Assembly: GCA_024687125.1 (NCBI GenBank)
Contig: JAILFA010000147.1
Coordinates: 1 to 47,947, forward strand
Direction: 5' to 3'
DNA from: Lachnospiraceae bacterium
GTDB taxonomy: Bacteria; Bacillota; Clostridia; Lachnospirales; Lachnospiraceae
Length of the DNA stretch: 47,947 nt
The notes under the pieces are model-generated. The model was not told the origin of the DNA. It made no database searches and saw nothing but the letters and a program-made list of their open reading frames with translations. Position 1 is the stretch's first letter. Every line of letters starts with the position of its first letter. This document shows, in pieces, positions 25,915-34,100 of the stretch. A program made the translations under genes and the position numbers.

Positions 25915-28900
25915 TTATTTCAGGCCCAGGTTGTCGAGGAACTCCTCGTCCTCCCGGGTACGTTCCACTTTACCGGCGCCGGCACCGCTGCTGTTTCCCG
26001 ACGATGACGGCATCATCTCCAGCTGCGGCGCGACCTCGATGGTGGCGTCGACCTTGGATTTGTCGAGCATGTTCTCTTCAGCCAGCTCCATGAGCGCGTC
26101 GACGACCTCTTCGTCCAGCTGGGTCCCGCGGATGCGCCGGATCTCCTCCAGGACGACCTGCAGATCCAGCTGCTTGCGGTAGGGCCTTGTAGAGTACATC
26201 GCGTCAAACGTATCAGCCACGGCGATGATCCTCGCGACCTCGGGGATCTCCTCTCCCTGCAGCCCGTTGGGATAGCCCTTGCCGTCCATGCGCTCATGGT
26301 GGCAGCCCGCGCCGACCGCCAGGTCCTTGACGATGCGGACGTCCTTGAGGATCTCATAGCCCTTGGCCGCGTGGCTCTTCATGACCACATACTCCTCGTC
26401 GTCCAGGCGCTCGGGCTTGTTCAGGATCCTGTCCGGGATGCTGAGCTTGCCGATATCATGCAGCAGGGCGATGTTGTGGAACTCGTCGATCTGCTCCGCG
26501 GTGTAGCCGCGCCTGACCGCGAGCTTTTCCGCGAGCATCTTTGTGTAGTACGCCACACGGAAGGAGTGCCCGCGGTTCTGGGAATCGCGCATGTCGATGC
26601 ACCGCGCGAAGGTGTGGATGATCTCGTCGATGAATTCCTTGTTCTCTTTCTGCTTGGCGAGCAGCGCCTCTGTTCTCTTCTGGAAATGCCGGAAGATGAA
26701 CGTCGAGATCGCGAAGATGGCGACGAGCATGAGGATCACCCAGAACCAGATGCTCTCGTATACCGAGCGTTCCTTGATGATCGTGACGGCCACCGCCTTT
26801 TTGATCTCACCGGTCTCGTCATCGATGGCGTTCAGGTGAAACGTGTATCTGCCGCCGTCGAGGTTGGTGTAGCTCACCGGCTGCATCTCCTGCTTGGTCG
26901 TGTGGACCGGCTCCTCGTCAAAGCCCTCCATGTAATAGGTCAGACGCGGATTGGACAGGCCGTAGGTCAGAGCGTAGGCGTCAATGACGAGACGCCGGGA
27001 GCCGGCTGGCATGATGATCGGATCGCCGCTCTTGATCGGGATCAGCCGGTCATCGATCTCGATGGAAGGGATCGCCAGGCGGATCATCTCCGTGTTGTTC
27101 TCATCCTCATCGATGTCAACGACGCAGACACCGGTCGTACCGGAGATGTAGAGATTGCCGTCCGCGTCGAGTCCGCTGCGGGAATTGCCGGTGGCCACAT
27201 AGGGCATGCCGCTCTTCGTGTTGTAAAAGCTGTATTCGATCTCTCCGTTCGCGATCAGGTCATCGACACGGGTCACATAGATCCCGTTGGAGGACAGGAT
27301 CCACGCCCCGCCGTGGTCGTTGAAGCAGATATCGTAGTTGTTCATATAGGGAAAGTTTGAAACCGCGCTGATAACCCCGTCCTTGATGAACTGGATGGAA
27401 TTGGACGTGATCAGCCAGAGCATGCTCCGCTCCTCGTCCCATTTGATCCGCATGATCACGCCGCTCGTCAGGCCGTCCTCGTAGCCGATGCGGGTCACCT
27501 TGCGGTCGTCGATCACATAGACGCCGTCGCCGTCGCTGCCCAGATACAGCTTTCCGTCGCCGCCCTCCTCGACCGTCAGGATCTCGAGCGTGCTGATCCC
27601 GCTCTCCTGCCCGTAGTGCATGGTGACCTCGCCATCCCGGACGACATACAGGCCGTTGGTCGTTGCGACCGCCATGCTGCCGTCGCTGCGTTCGGTGATG
27701 TCGCGGACATGATTGGTATCCAGGCCGCTGTCTTCGTTGAGTTCCAGGACGCTGCCGTCTTTTTTGGCGCAGAGCAGTCCGTGATCCCCTTTCGTACAGA
27801 TCCAGAGATTCCCCGCGGTGTCACATTTGATGCAGCGGATACGGATCCCGTCCAGCCGCACGGTAAGCTCATTTTCTACTTTTTTATGGTCCCTGAGGCG
27901 CAGGATGATGAGGCCTTCATCCGTACCGATGTACAGCAGGTCATCGCGGACGCAGGTACTGTTGACCACCGCCGGTTCAAGCCCCGCGATCCTGGAAAGA
28001 TCCGAAAAACGGTCGGGCACCATCTTCATCACGCCCTGTCTGGTCGAAGTAAACCAGAGATTGCCCTCGTGGTCCGCCATGATACTGCCGATCGAACTGC
28101 TCATCGGCAGGTCCTCCACCTCCCGGAAACGCCCTCCCCCGTCGAGCATTCCGATGCCGTTCATTCCGCTCACCCAGAAGGTGTTCTCAATCTGCAGGAT
28201 GGCGTCGATGCTTTCCAGCGGCTGTACGGATCTGCGCTCGGTCACCCGCATGCCTGAATCGACACTGACCTTTAACAGCTCGCTCTCCGCCGTGCCCATG
28301 TAGATCATGGAGGGATCCATCGGTGAAGGATAAATGGCGTTGATCATATCCTCGCCAAAGGTGTCCGGCTGATAAAAGGTACTCAGCCTGAGATTCTCGA
28401 CCACGAACACGGCACCGCCGCGCGTCCGGCCGTAGACCCTGCCGTCGCAGCCTTTCCTGAGCTCCTCGATATACTCTTTATTGACCTGGGGTTCATCGAT
28501 CGGATGGATCTCGAGATCCGCGGCGCCGATGCAGGCGATGCCCTGCGTGGTAGCGATCAGGATATTGCCGTAGCCGTCCTCGGTGATCGATCTGACAGAA
28601 TGGGATTTCAGCGTTTCTACACGGCCGTAGACACGGATGTCCCCGTGATCATAAAGCACCACGCCGTTTTCGTTGGTGCCGATCCAGAGACGGTCCGCGG
28701 AATCCACATAGAGGCTGAACACGCTGGGAATGCCGCTCGAGGAATCAAAGCGCACAAAGTTCGTGCCGTCGTAACGGATGAGGCCGCTGTAGCCGCCGAT
28801 CCAGATAAAACCGTCCCGGGTCTGCGCGATCGCGTTGGCTTCGGAGGTCGGCAGTCCGTTCGCGGAATCATAGAGGATGGCCGTATAGTCCGATCCGCCG

Positions 28901-29055
28901 GAAAGAAGATTTCTGCGCTCCTCTTCGGCCGCCATGCCGGTGCGTGCATTCTGCGGCGCAAGGACAGCCAGAACAGAGCATAAAGCAGCCGTAACGGCCC
29001 CCACAAGGAAAAAGGCGATCCGAATCCTCCGGCTGTCAGACTGGAAAAGTCTCAT
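25915..29055 (-). CDS. Beta-propeller sensor with Y_Y_Y domain and HD-GYP phosphodiesterase
   Basis: This 1046-residue membrane sensor starts with a signal anchor (about 12-32). Some 600 residues of two-component propeller repeats follow, with GLPTSEANAIAQTRDGFIWIG, LYVDSADRLWIGTNENGV and many similar blades. A Y_Y_Y domain (about 700-780) leads to a transmembrane helix (SIWFWVILMLVAIFAISTFIF) and a short coiled linker. The HD-GYP domain has His866-Asp867 in LLHDIGK, HHERMDGKGYPNGL with GYP at 927-929, and ADTFDAM. HD-GYP proteins hydrolyse cyclic di-GMP or related dinucleotides, and all expected metal ligands are visible. The usual partner of such propellers is a histidine kinase, so this is a variant wiring. 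A Ser/Gly-rich tail (near 1020) ends the protein. It has its own promoter and AGGGAGG site. Confidence 0.92.
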   Translation of the reverse strand: MRLFQSDSRRIRIAFFLVGAVTAALCSVLAVLAPQNARTGMAAEEERRNLLSGGSDYTAILYDSANGLPTSEANAIAQTRDGFIWIGGYSGLIRYDGTNFVRFDSSSGIPSVFSLYVDSADRLWIGTNENGVVLYDHGDIRVYGRVETLKSHSVRSITEDGYGNILIATTQGIACIGAADLEIHPIDEPQVNKEYIEELRKGCDGRVYGRTRGGAVFVVENLRLSTFYQPDTFGEDMINAIYPSPMDPSMIYMGTAESELLKVSVDSGMRVTERRSVQPLESIDAILQIENTFWVSGMNGIGMLDGGGRFREVEDLPMSSSIGSIMADHEGNLWFTSTRQGVMKMVPDRFSDLSRIAGLEPAVVNSTCVRDDLLYIGTDEGLIILRLRDHKKVENELTVRLDGIRIRCIKCDTAGNLWICTKGDHGLLCAKKDGSVLELNEDSGLDTNHVRDITERSDGSMAVATTNGLYVVRDGEVTMHYGQESGISTLEILTVEEGGDGKLYLGSDGDGVYVIDDRKVTRIGYEDGLTSGVIMRIKWDEERSMLWLITSNSIQFIKDGVISAVSNFPYMNNYDICFNDHGGAWILSSNGIYVTRVDDLIANGEIEYSFYNTKSGMPYVATGNSRSGLDADGNLYISGTTGVCVVDIDEDENNTEMIRLAIPSIEIDDRLIPIKSGDPIIMPAGSRRLVIDAYALTYGLSNPRLTYYMEGFDEEPVHTTKQEMQPVSYTNLDGGRYTFHLNAIDDETGEIKKAVAVTIIKERSVYESIWFWVILMLVAIFAISTFIFRHFQKRTEALLAKQKENKEFIDEIIHTFARCIDMRDSQNRGHSFRVAYYTKMLAEKLAVRRGYTAEQIDEFHNIALLHDIGKLSIPDRILNKPERLDDEEYVVMKSHAAKGYEILKDVRIVKDLAVGAGCHHERMDGKGYPNGLQGEEIPEVARIIAVADTFDAMYSTRPYRKQLDLQVVLEEIRRIRGTQLDEEVVDALMELAEENMLDKSKVDATIEVAPQLEMMPSSSGNSSGAGAGKVERTREDEEFLDNLGLK

Positions 29056-29081
29056 GGACTTACCTCCCTAAGAACGGTTCG

Positions 29082-29110
29082 ATTATACCACATTTCACCA
29101 GGTTTGTTAT
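29082..29110 (-). promoter_or_regulatory. Promoter of the HD-GYP/YfcC unit
   Basis: Minus-strand TATAAT (29082-29087) preceded by TGG, with a partial -35 ATAACA (29105-29110) 17 bases upstream that overlaps the stop of the ClC gene. The leader is about 20 bases with an AGGGAGG site. Confidence 0.65.
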
Positions 29111-30369
29111 GCATCGTCTGTCTTGCGGCGATTGAACCTGTACTTGGAAAAAACGATCCTCTGGCTTGAATACAGGCCTGAGTATCCTGAAAACAGATAG
29201 GAAAAAGCGATCGCGGGCATGAAATACAGCCCGCCGTCAAAGCCGAACAGTTCGCAGCAGATCAGAAAGGACGAGAGGGGACAGTTCGTCACGCCGCAGA
29301 ACACGGTCCCCATGCCGACCGCCGCGCAGAGCGCCGGAGAAAAAGCAAAGAGCTTGCCGAAGGTGCAGCCAAAGGACGCCCCGATGAAAAACGAGGGCAC
29401 GATCTCACCGCCCTTGTACCCGGCGATGATCGAGAGAACCGTGAACAGGATCTTCATGAGAAAGCCGGCCGGCCGGTCATCACCGCTGATGCACGCGTTG
29501 ATATAGTCAACGCCCGCCCCGTTATAGGTCTGATCTCCCACAAGAAAGGTGAGTCCCAGCACGATCGTACCGAAGACAAGCGCACGGATATAGCCGTTCT
29601 TGATAAAGCCCTTGAAGAAAGCCGATCCGCGGTGCAGGCAGACGCAGAACAATGCCGCGATCAGTCCGCAGAAGACTCCGAGCAGTGCGATCTTCCAGGC
29701 GCCCTCCAGAGAGAACGCCGGGATCTCCCCGATCGCAAAGCGGGCATCCGGTGCCCCGAAATACCGGGCGACCGCACGGGCCGTGAACGCCGAGAGTACG
29801 CACGGCATCAGCGCCGCGTAGTGCATGATCCCGACGCTGACGACCTCCATGGAAAAGACGGCAGCCGCGATCGGTGTCCCGAAGAGCGCGGAAAACACGC
29901 CGCTCATGCCGACCATGACCATGACCTGCCGGTCTCTTTCTTTAAACTTTAAGAGTCTGCCGATATTGTCGCCGATGGAACCGCCCAGCTGCAGAGCTGC
30001 ACCCTCGCGGCCGACCGAAGCGCCGACGAGATGGGAAAAGATCGTGGAGATGATGATGAGCGGCGACATCCTCAAGGGGACGCGGTCACCGCTGTGGATC
30101 GCCGAGAGGACCAGATTGGTCCCGCCGTCCTTGTCGTCGCGCAGCAGATGGTAGAGGAAACGGATCACGACCGCCCCGACGGGCAGGAGAAACAGCACCT
30201 GATAGTGACTCTGCCGGAACGTCGTCGCCCAGCCGATCCCGCGGTAGAAAAGCGCGCCGATCAGGCCGAAGGCCGCACCCGACAGCAGGGAGAACACGGT
30301 CCATTTCAGGATCGCCAGAAGGCGCGTTCCGTTATGCTTAAGCTGTTCCCTGACATGTGTCTTATCCAT
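29107..30369 (-). CDS. ClC-family anion channel/antiporter, possibly fluoride type
   Basis: The 420-residue membrane protein has the ClC fold signatures. GREGAALQLGGSIGDNIG (usual GREGP region) carries the gating glutamate, FGTPIAAAVFSMEV is the following helix, and YKGGEIVPSFFIGASFG stands where Cl- channels have GGIFAPSL. The first anion-binding loop reads HSGDRVPLRMSP instead of GSGIP. These departures, and the RM-P sequence after it, recall the CLC-F fluoride exporters; this is judged from memory and is not proven. It may move Cl- or F- against protons. It overlaps VanZ by 8 bases at the end of the phospholipid operon. Confidence 0.85.
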   Translation of the reverse strand: MDKTHVREQLKHNGTRLLAILKWTVFSLLSGAAFGLIGALFYRGIGWATTFRQSHYQVLFLLPVGAVVIRFLYHLLRDDKDGGTNLVLSAIHSGDRVPLRMSPLIIISTIFSHLVGASVGREGAALQLGGSIGDNIGRLLKFKERDRQVMVMVGMSGVFSALFGTPIAAAVFSMEVVSVGIMHYAALMPCVLSAFTARAVARYFGAPDARFAIGEIPAFSLEGAWKIALLGVFCGLIAALFCVCLHRGSAFFKGFIKNGYIRALVFGTIVLGLTFLVGDQTYNGAGVDYINACISGDDRPAGFLMKILFTVLSIIAGYKGGEIVPSFFIGASFGCTFGKLFAFSPALCAAVGMGTVFCGVTNCPLSSFLICCELFGFDGGLYFMPAIAFSYLFSGYSGLYSSQRIVFSKYRFNRRKTDDA

Positions 30370-30901
30370 TGTCAGCCGCCTCCTGCTTCTTTTTCATCCT
30401 GTGCATGCGCCGCGTGACCACGAGTACCGAAAGGAGCGTTCCTGTCAGAACCCCTCCCCAGTCGACGATCACGTCGCTGATCATCCCGCTCCTGCCGGGA
30501 ACAAACAGCTGATGCACCTCATCGCTCACCGCGTACAGAATCCCCGCAAAAGCTGCCGCCGCTGCCCACAGACGTCTGGGATCGCTGCCCTCACGCGCGG
30601 ACAGGTTTACACGAAAGCCATGAAACAGCATCGCCGCAAGCAGCAGATACTCCAGAAAATGTGCGATCTTGCGGATCACATGCTGTGCCTGCAGCGTAAG
30701 ACCTGCGATCATTTCCGCGCTCCAGCCGAAACCGAAAAGATCGTTCGCGGCCTGGTAGAACTTTTCTCCGATGTACACGCTGACCTCGGTGCTCTCCTCC
30801 GCCGGCTGCGCCGAAAAGAGAAAGATGATCACCATCAGTGCGGCCGCGGGGACAAAAGCCAGGATCCTCCGTGCCGTACCGGGTCTTTCCTGCCTGCTCA
30901 T
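30362..30901 (-). CDS. VanZ-family membrane protein
   Basis: The 179-residue protein has four hydrophobic segments: residues about 12-30, 80-95, 110-128 and 140-160. The VanZ hallmarks are visible: FLFSAQPAEES after the first segment, IRKIAHFLEYLLLAAML with the conserved His and Glu, and SDEVHQLFVPGRSGMISDVIVDWGGVLTG. VanZ confers low-level teicoplanin resistance in some enterococci, but most homologues have unknown roles in the envelope. Its start is in an ATGA overlap with the EamA gene and its end overlaps the ClC gene, so translation is coupled through the operon. Confidence 0.9.
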   Translation of the reverse strand: MSRQERPGTARRILAFVPAAALMVIIFLFSAQPAEESTEVSVYIGEKFYQAANDLFGFGWSAEMIAGLTLQAQHVIRKIAHFLEYLLLAAMLFHGFRVNLSAREGSDPRRLWAAAAAFAGILYAVSDEVHQLFVPGRSGMISDVIVDWGGVLTGTLLSVLVVTRRMHRMKKKQEAADNG

Positions 30902-31812
30902 GACGCGGGCTCCTTATGCTGCCGCGGCGGCGGGAGCTGCACGAGGATCACAGCCGCGAACATCACGATGCAGCCGATGATCTCGCGGATCTGCATCCGC
31001 TCTCCCAGGATGACGGCACCCGCGATCACCGCGAATACCGCTTCCAGGCTCATCAGGAGCGATGCCGGCGTGGGATCGGAAAGCTTCTGTCCGATCATCT
31101 GCAGCGTGTAGGCAATCCCGCCGGACATCACACCGCAGTACAGGATCGGAAACGCCGCGTCGATGATCTTGTCCATCCCCGGCTCCTCCAGCACAAAAGC
31201 GGCGATCCAGGAGACAATGGAGGCCGTGACGAACTGCACCGCGGACATCCGGATCGGATCCGTCTTTTTGACAAAATGGTCACAGACGAGGATATGTCCG
31301 CTGAACAGCAGCGCGCAGACGAGGATCAGCGCGTCTCCCCGGGTCAGCGTAAATCCCTCTTTGACACACAGAAGATACATCCCGAAGACGCCCAGGAGCA
31401 CTGCCGCCCATACGATCCAGGGATTCTTCCTGCGCAGAAAGACAAAGCCGATCACCGGTACGAACAGGATATACATCGCCGTGATGAACCCCGCTTTGCC
31501 CGCGGAGGTTTCTACAAGGCCTACCTGCTGGAAGATGCTCGCAAGGGACAGCAGAAACCCGCAGAGTACGCCCCCCGTAACGGCAGCCTTCGCACTGCTG
31601 CCTGTCGGGTCCGCTGTCCCGCGTTTCCTGTCCCTGGCGGACAGGACAAGCGCGACAGTTCCGACGATCAGTGCCGCGGGGACCATGCGCGCCGCGTTGA
31701 ACGTGATCGGTTCGATCGTATCCATCCCTGCACGCTGTGCGACGAACGCCGTTCCCCAGATGATCGCGCAGGCGGTGAGGATCAGGTTGCCGAGGAGCCT
31801 GCGGTTCTTCAC
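30898..31812 (-). CDS. EamA-family DMT transporter
   Basis: The 304-residue protein has ten hydrophobic segments arranged as two EamA halves. The first half starts ILTACAIIWGTAFVAQRAG with the family's typical Trp-Gly, and the second starts TRGDALILVCALLFSGHILV and ends SLEAVFAVIAGAVILGERM. The terminal IVMFAAVILVQL is also standard. DMT carriers export metabolites such as amino acids or nucleosides. The start codon is GTG in a GTGA overlap with the end of psd, and the stop overlaps the VanZ start as ATGA. Placement inside a phospholipid operon hints at a lipid-related substrate, which is inference. Confidence 0.9.
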   Translation of the reverse strand: MKNRRLLGNLILTACAIIWGTAFVAQRAGMDTIEPITFNAARMVPAALIVGTVALVLSARDRKRGTADPTGSSAKAAVTGGVLCGFLLSLASIFQQVGLVETSAGKAGFITAMYILFVPVIGFVFLRRKNPWIVWAAVLLGVFGMYLLCVKEGFTLTRGDALILVCALLFSGHILVCDHFVKKTDPIRMSAVQFVTASIVSWIAAFVLEEPGMDKIIDAAFPILYCGVMSGGIAYTLQMIGQKLSDPTPASLLMSLEAVFAVIAGAVILGERMQIREIIGCIVMFAAVILVQLPPPRQHKEPAS

Positions 31813-32648
31813 ACCGCTCTCCCCTCCGTTTGCGCGGATCCCGCGAGAGGCTGCAGCATGCGTACATCCTGTTCCTCTTTAGTATCTGTGTTCCAGAGGA
31901 TCCTTTTCCCGGAAAGCGCCTCCTTTGTTATGAGCACCATGATCGTTGAGCCGCCGAACGCGAAGTTCCCTTTTTCATCGCCGCGCCGGACCCGGCTTCC
32001 TCTGGGTGCGGGACGGTTTTCGATCCGGCCGACCATGAGGGCGCCGATCTCCATCTGAACGACGGGCCCCATCTGCTCAGAGCGGATGACGGTATACTCC
32101 CTCGCGTTCTGCGTGAACACGGGGTATTCAGCAAGGGCGATCGGCCGGACGCAGTGCAGCACGCCGGGGATCTTCCTTGATCCGGCGATCTTTCCGTCCG
32201 CCGCAAAGGTATATCTGTGATAGTGGTTCGGAGTCAGGCGCAGGATGAGCGCCGTACCGCCGCGATAACGCTCCGCGAGCTTCCTGTTCCCAAGGAGCTG
32301 CTCCAGACGGTACCGCGAATTCTTGATGGTGAAAACAGTGTCTTCACCGATGGGGAGCGCCGTGAGAAATCCGTCGCAGGGGCTGACCAGCGGCGCGTCC
32401 GGGACACTGCCGATCTCTCTTTTTCTCGTAAAGAAGTCGTTAAAGGAGTGAAAGCCGCCTTCCGGCGTGATCACGCCGGTCATGTCAATCTGATGCTTTC
32501 TGATGTACCCGGGTACAAAACAGGCGGAAAGCGGCGTTGAAAGCAGAAAACCGCCCAGACGGGAGATCGCCGGACGGGTCAGCACTTTGAGGATGCTCCT
32601 CCCGGGAACCGTCCCGTAGAGAAAGCGTAAAGACAGGGATTCTTTCAC
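31809..32648 (-). CDS. psd: Phosphatidylserine decarboxylase
   Basis: The 279-residue proenzyme makes phosphatidylethanolamine from phosphatidylserine. Self-cleavage should occur at the Gly233-Ser234 bond in FGGSTIMVL, making a pyruvoyl group on Ser234; GGST replaces the LGST of E. coli. The conserved SPCDG (Asp92) and TPNHYHRYTF (His142-His144) residues of the serine-protease-like cleavage site are present, as is the N-terminal FHSFNDFFTRK. The start codon is GTG after GAGGGA, 11 bases beyond the pssA stop. The enzyme should sit at the cytoplasmic face of the membrane. It works directly after PssA in the same operon. Confidence 0.95.
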   Translation of the reverse strand: MKESLSLRFLYGTVPGRSILKVLTRPAISRLGGFLLSTPLSACFVPGYIRKHQIDMTGVITPEGGFHSFNDFFTRKREIGSVPDAPLVSPCDGFLTALPIGEDTVFTIKNSRYRLEQLLGNRKLAERYRGGTALILRLTPNHYHRYTFAADGKIAGSRKIPGVLHCVRPIALAEYPVFTQNAREYTVIRSEQMGPVVQMEIGALMVGRIENRPAPRGSRVRRGDEKGNFAFGGSTIMVLITKEALSGKRILWNTDTKEEQDVRMLQPLAGSAQTEGRAV

Positions 32649-32659
32649 GGCCGGTCCCT

Positions 32660-33298
32660 CTACTGCATATAGCCGCTGATGTAGATCATCATCCCGACCA
32701 GTTCCAGGGCACCCAGGATCAGGATCGCAACCTTGCCGACCATACCCGGTTTTTTGATCCGGATGGGAAGCAGGAAGCCGATGCCTGTGAGCATGAGCAG
32801 CACCGGAAAAACAACCTTGGTCTCTATCACGCCGAAATCATGAAGCAGATAAAAGATGGGGAGCGTCATCGCGATCGACGTGATGGGGACGCCCAGGAAG
32901 CACGGATCTCTGTCCTCGCGGGTCAGCCGTTCCTCTTCAAGGGTATTGTAATACGCGAGGCGGATCAGTCCGCAGAGGATGTAGACAGCGCAGATGATGC
33001 CGGTGACATTGTCCTTGCCGGAGATAAAGTAGACGAAGATCGCCGGGCAGGCGCCGAAGCTGACGAGATCCGAGAGGGAATCGATCTGAATGCCGAACCG
33101 GCGCTCCGGGATCGTGCGTTCCTTGGTCGCGGCGACCGTTCCGTCGAACATGTCGCAGAGCCCCGCGAGCATCAGGAACAGGACCGAGGACCAGAAGGCC
33201 TGGTCCATCGCCCGCCAGATCCCCAGCAGAGCCGAAAACAATCCGCAATAGGTCAGGATCACCGTGTAGTTGTAATATCCAACGATCTTCCTGTTCAT
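32660..33298 (-). CDS. pssA: CDP-diacylglycerol-serine O-phosphatidyltransferase
   Basis: The 212-residue CDP-alcohol phosphatidyltransferase joins CDP-diacylglycerol and serine to give phosphatidylserine, the substrate of the next gene psd. About six hydrophobic segments are seen. The motif D-x2-DG-x2-A...G-x3-D-x3-D is present, with Asp49, Asp52, Gly53, Gly69, Asp73 and Asp77 (CDMFDGTVAATKERT, then FGIQIDSLSD). The Arg of the usual DG-x2-AR is Ala57, a departure at a normally conserved position. The longer gap before Gly69 is, as I recall, usual in clostridial homologues. The ATG overlaps the upstream PAP2 stop as ATGA. It ends in TAG. Confidence 0.93.
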   Translation of the reverse strand: MNRKIVGYYNYTVILTYCGLFSALLGIWRAMDQAFWSSVLFLMLAGLCDMFDGTVAATKERTIPERRFGIQIDSLSDLVSFGACPAIFVYFISGKDNVTGIICAVYILCGLIRLAYYNTLEEERLTREDRDPCFLGVPITSIAMTLPIFYLLHDFGVIETKVVFPVLLMLTGIGFLLPIRIKKPGMVGKVAILILGALELVGMMIYISGYMQ

Positions 33299-33996
33299 GT
33301 TGTCCTCCGGAAAAGCCTGCTCATGAGCCTGCCGTATGCCCTGTCAAACCCGGTCGCCCTGACTGCCAGGTAACTGCCCTCCGCCAGAAGCACACCCGCG
33401 ATCACATCCACAACGACATGCTGCTTTGTCGTGAGCGTGGACACGCAGATGGCCGCCGCGAACAGAAGTGAGAAAACCTTGTACCAGACCGGGATCCGTG
33501 GATTTTCCCGGACGGCGATCACGCAGAAGGTACTCGTCAGGCAGTGGATCGACGGAAACAGATTGTCCGCCGCGTCCGCCGCATACAGCAGCTGCATTCC
33601 CATCTCCCAGAATCCGTCGCCGGCGATCTCAGGCCGCACATTGGTCGTGGGCAGGATCATAAAGCACAGGAGACAGACGATCTTGGCTGCGAAATCCGCA
33701 CTCAGCAGCCGGTATGCCGTCTCCGTATCCTGGTGACAGGCCAGGATATAATTGATGATCCACAGTGCAAACGCGCCGATGTAGATCACAACCGTCCACG
33801 GTATCAGCGGAAACCACGCGTCCGCCGGGATCGTCAGGTCGGCATGGACCCGGGAGCCGTTCACCAGTCTGGAACCGAAATAGGTGAACATGTTCAGTGT
33901 CACTTCAAAGATCAGCGGGACTACGAGAAACAGCGGAACCAGCCTGTCGATCATCCGCGCTGTCTTGTTCCATTCATCGCGAAAAAAACCTGTCAT
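33295..33996 (-). CDS. PAP2-family membrane phosphatase
   Basis: The 233-residue protein has about six hydrophobic segments and the PAP2 signatures in the second half: ADAADNLFPSIHCLTSTFCVIA (PSIH region with catalytic His) and STLTTKQHVVVDVIAGVLLA (H-x3-D, second catalytic His and Asp). The first motif (KxxxxxxRP) is reduced to MILPTTNVRPE, as is common in the group. Phosphatidic acid, phosphatidylglycerol phosphate or undecaprenyl pyrophosphate are possible substrates. It is the first gene of the phospholipid operon. The start at 33996 has no clear ribosome binding site and lies 9 bases after a strong -10 box, so the message may be leaderless; a later ATG at 33954 is possible. Confidence 0.87.
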   Translation of the reverse strand: MTGFFRDEWNKTARMIDRLVPLFLVVPLIFEVTLNMFTYFGSRLVNGSRVHADLTIPADAWFPLIPWTVVIYIGAFALWIINYILACHQDTETAYRLLSADFAAKIVCLLCFMILPTTNVRPEIAGDGFWEMGMQLLYAADAADNLFPSIHCLTSTFCVIAVRENPRIPVWYKVFSLLFAAAICVSTLTTKQHVVVDVIAGVLLAEGSYLAVRATGFDRAYGRLMSRLFRRTT

Positions 33997-34005
33997 AACC
34001 TGAAA

Positions 34006-34034
34006 ATTATAACACAAGGACCGGGTGCTGTAAA
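34006..34034 (-). promoter_or_regulatory. Strong sigma-A promoter of the phospholipid operon
   Basis: Minus-strand TTTACA (34029-34034), exactly 17 bases, and TATAAT (34006-34011). Only nine bases separate the -10 from the ATG at 33996, giving a leader of about two or three bases. Confidence 0.75.
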
Positions 34035-34100
34035 CAGCCGCGGACAATCCCGGCACACCGCTTTCGCCTGTGATATTTGCTTTGTTGCGGGGATGATGCT

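Noticed and set aside
30400..34100. Fluoride or other riboswitch upstream of the ClC operon
   Set aside because: The operon leader is only a few bases long and no riboswitch-like structure is visible upstream of the ClC gene.
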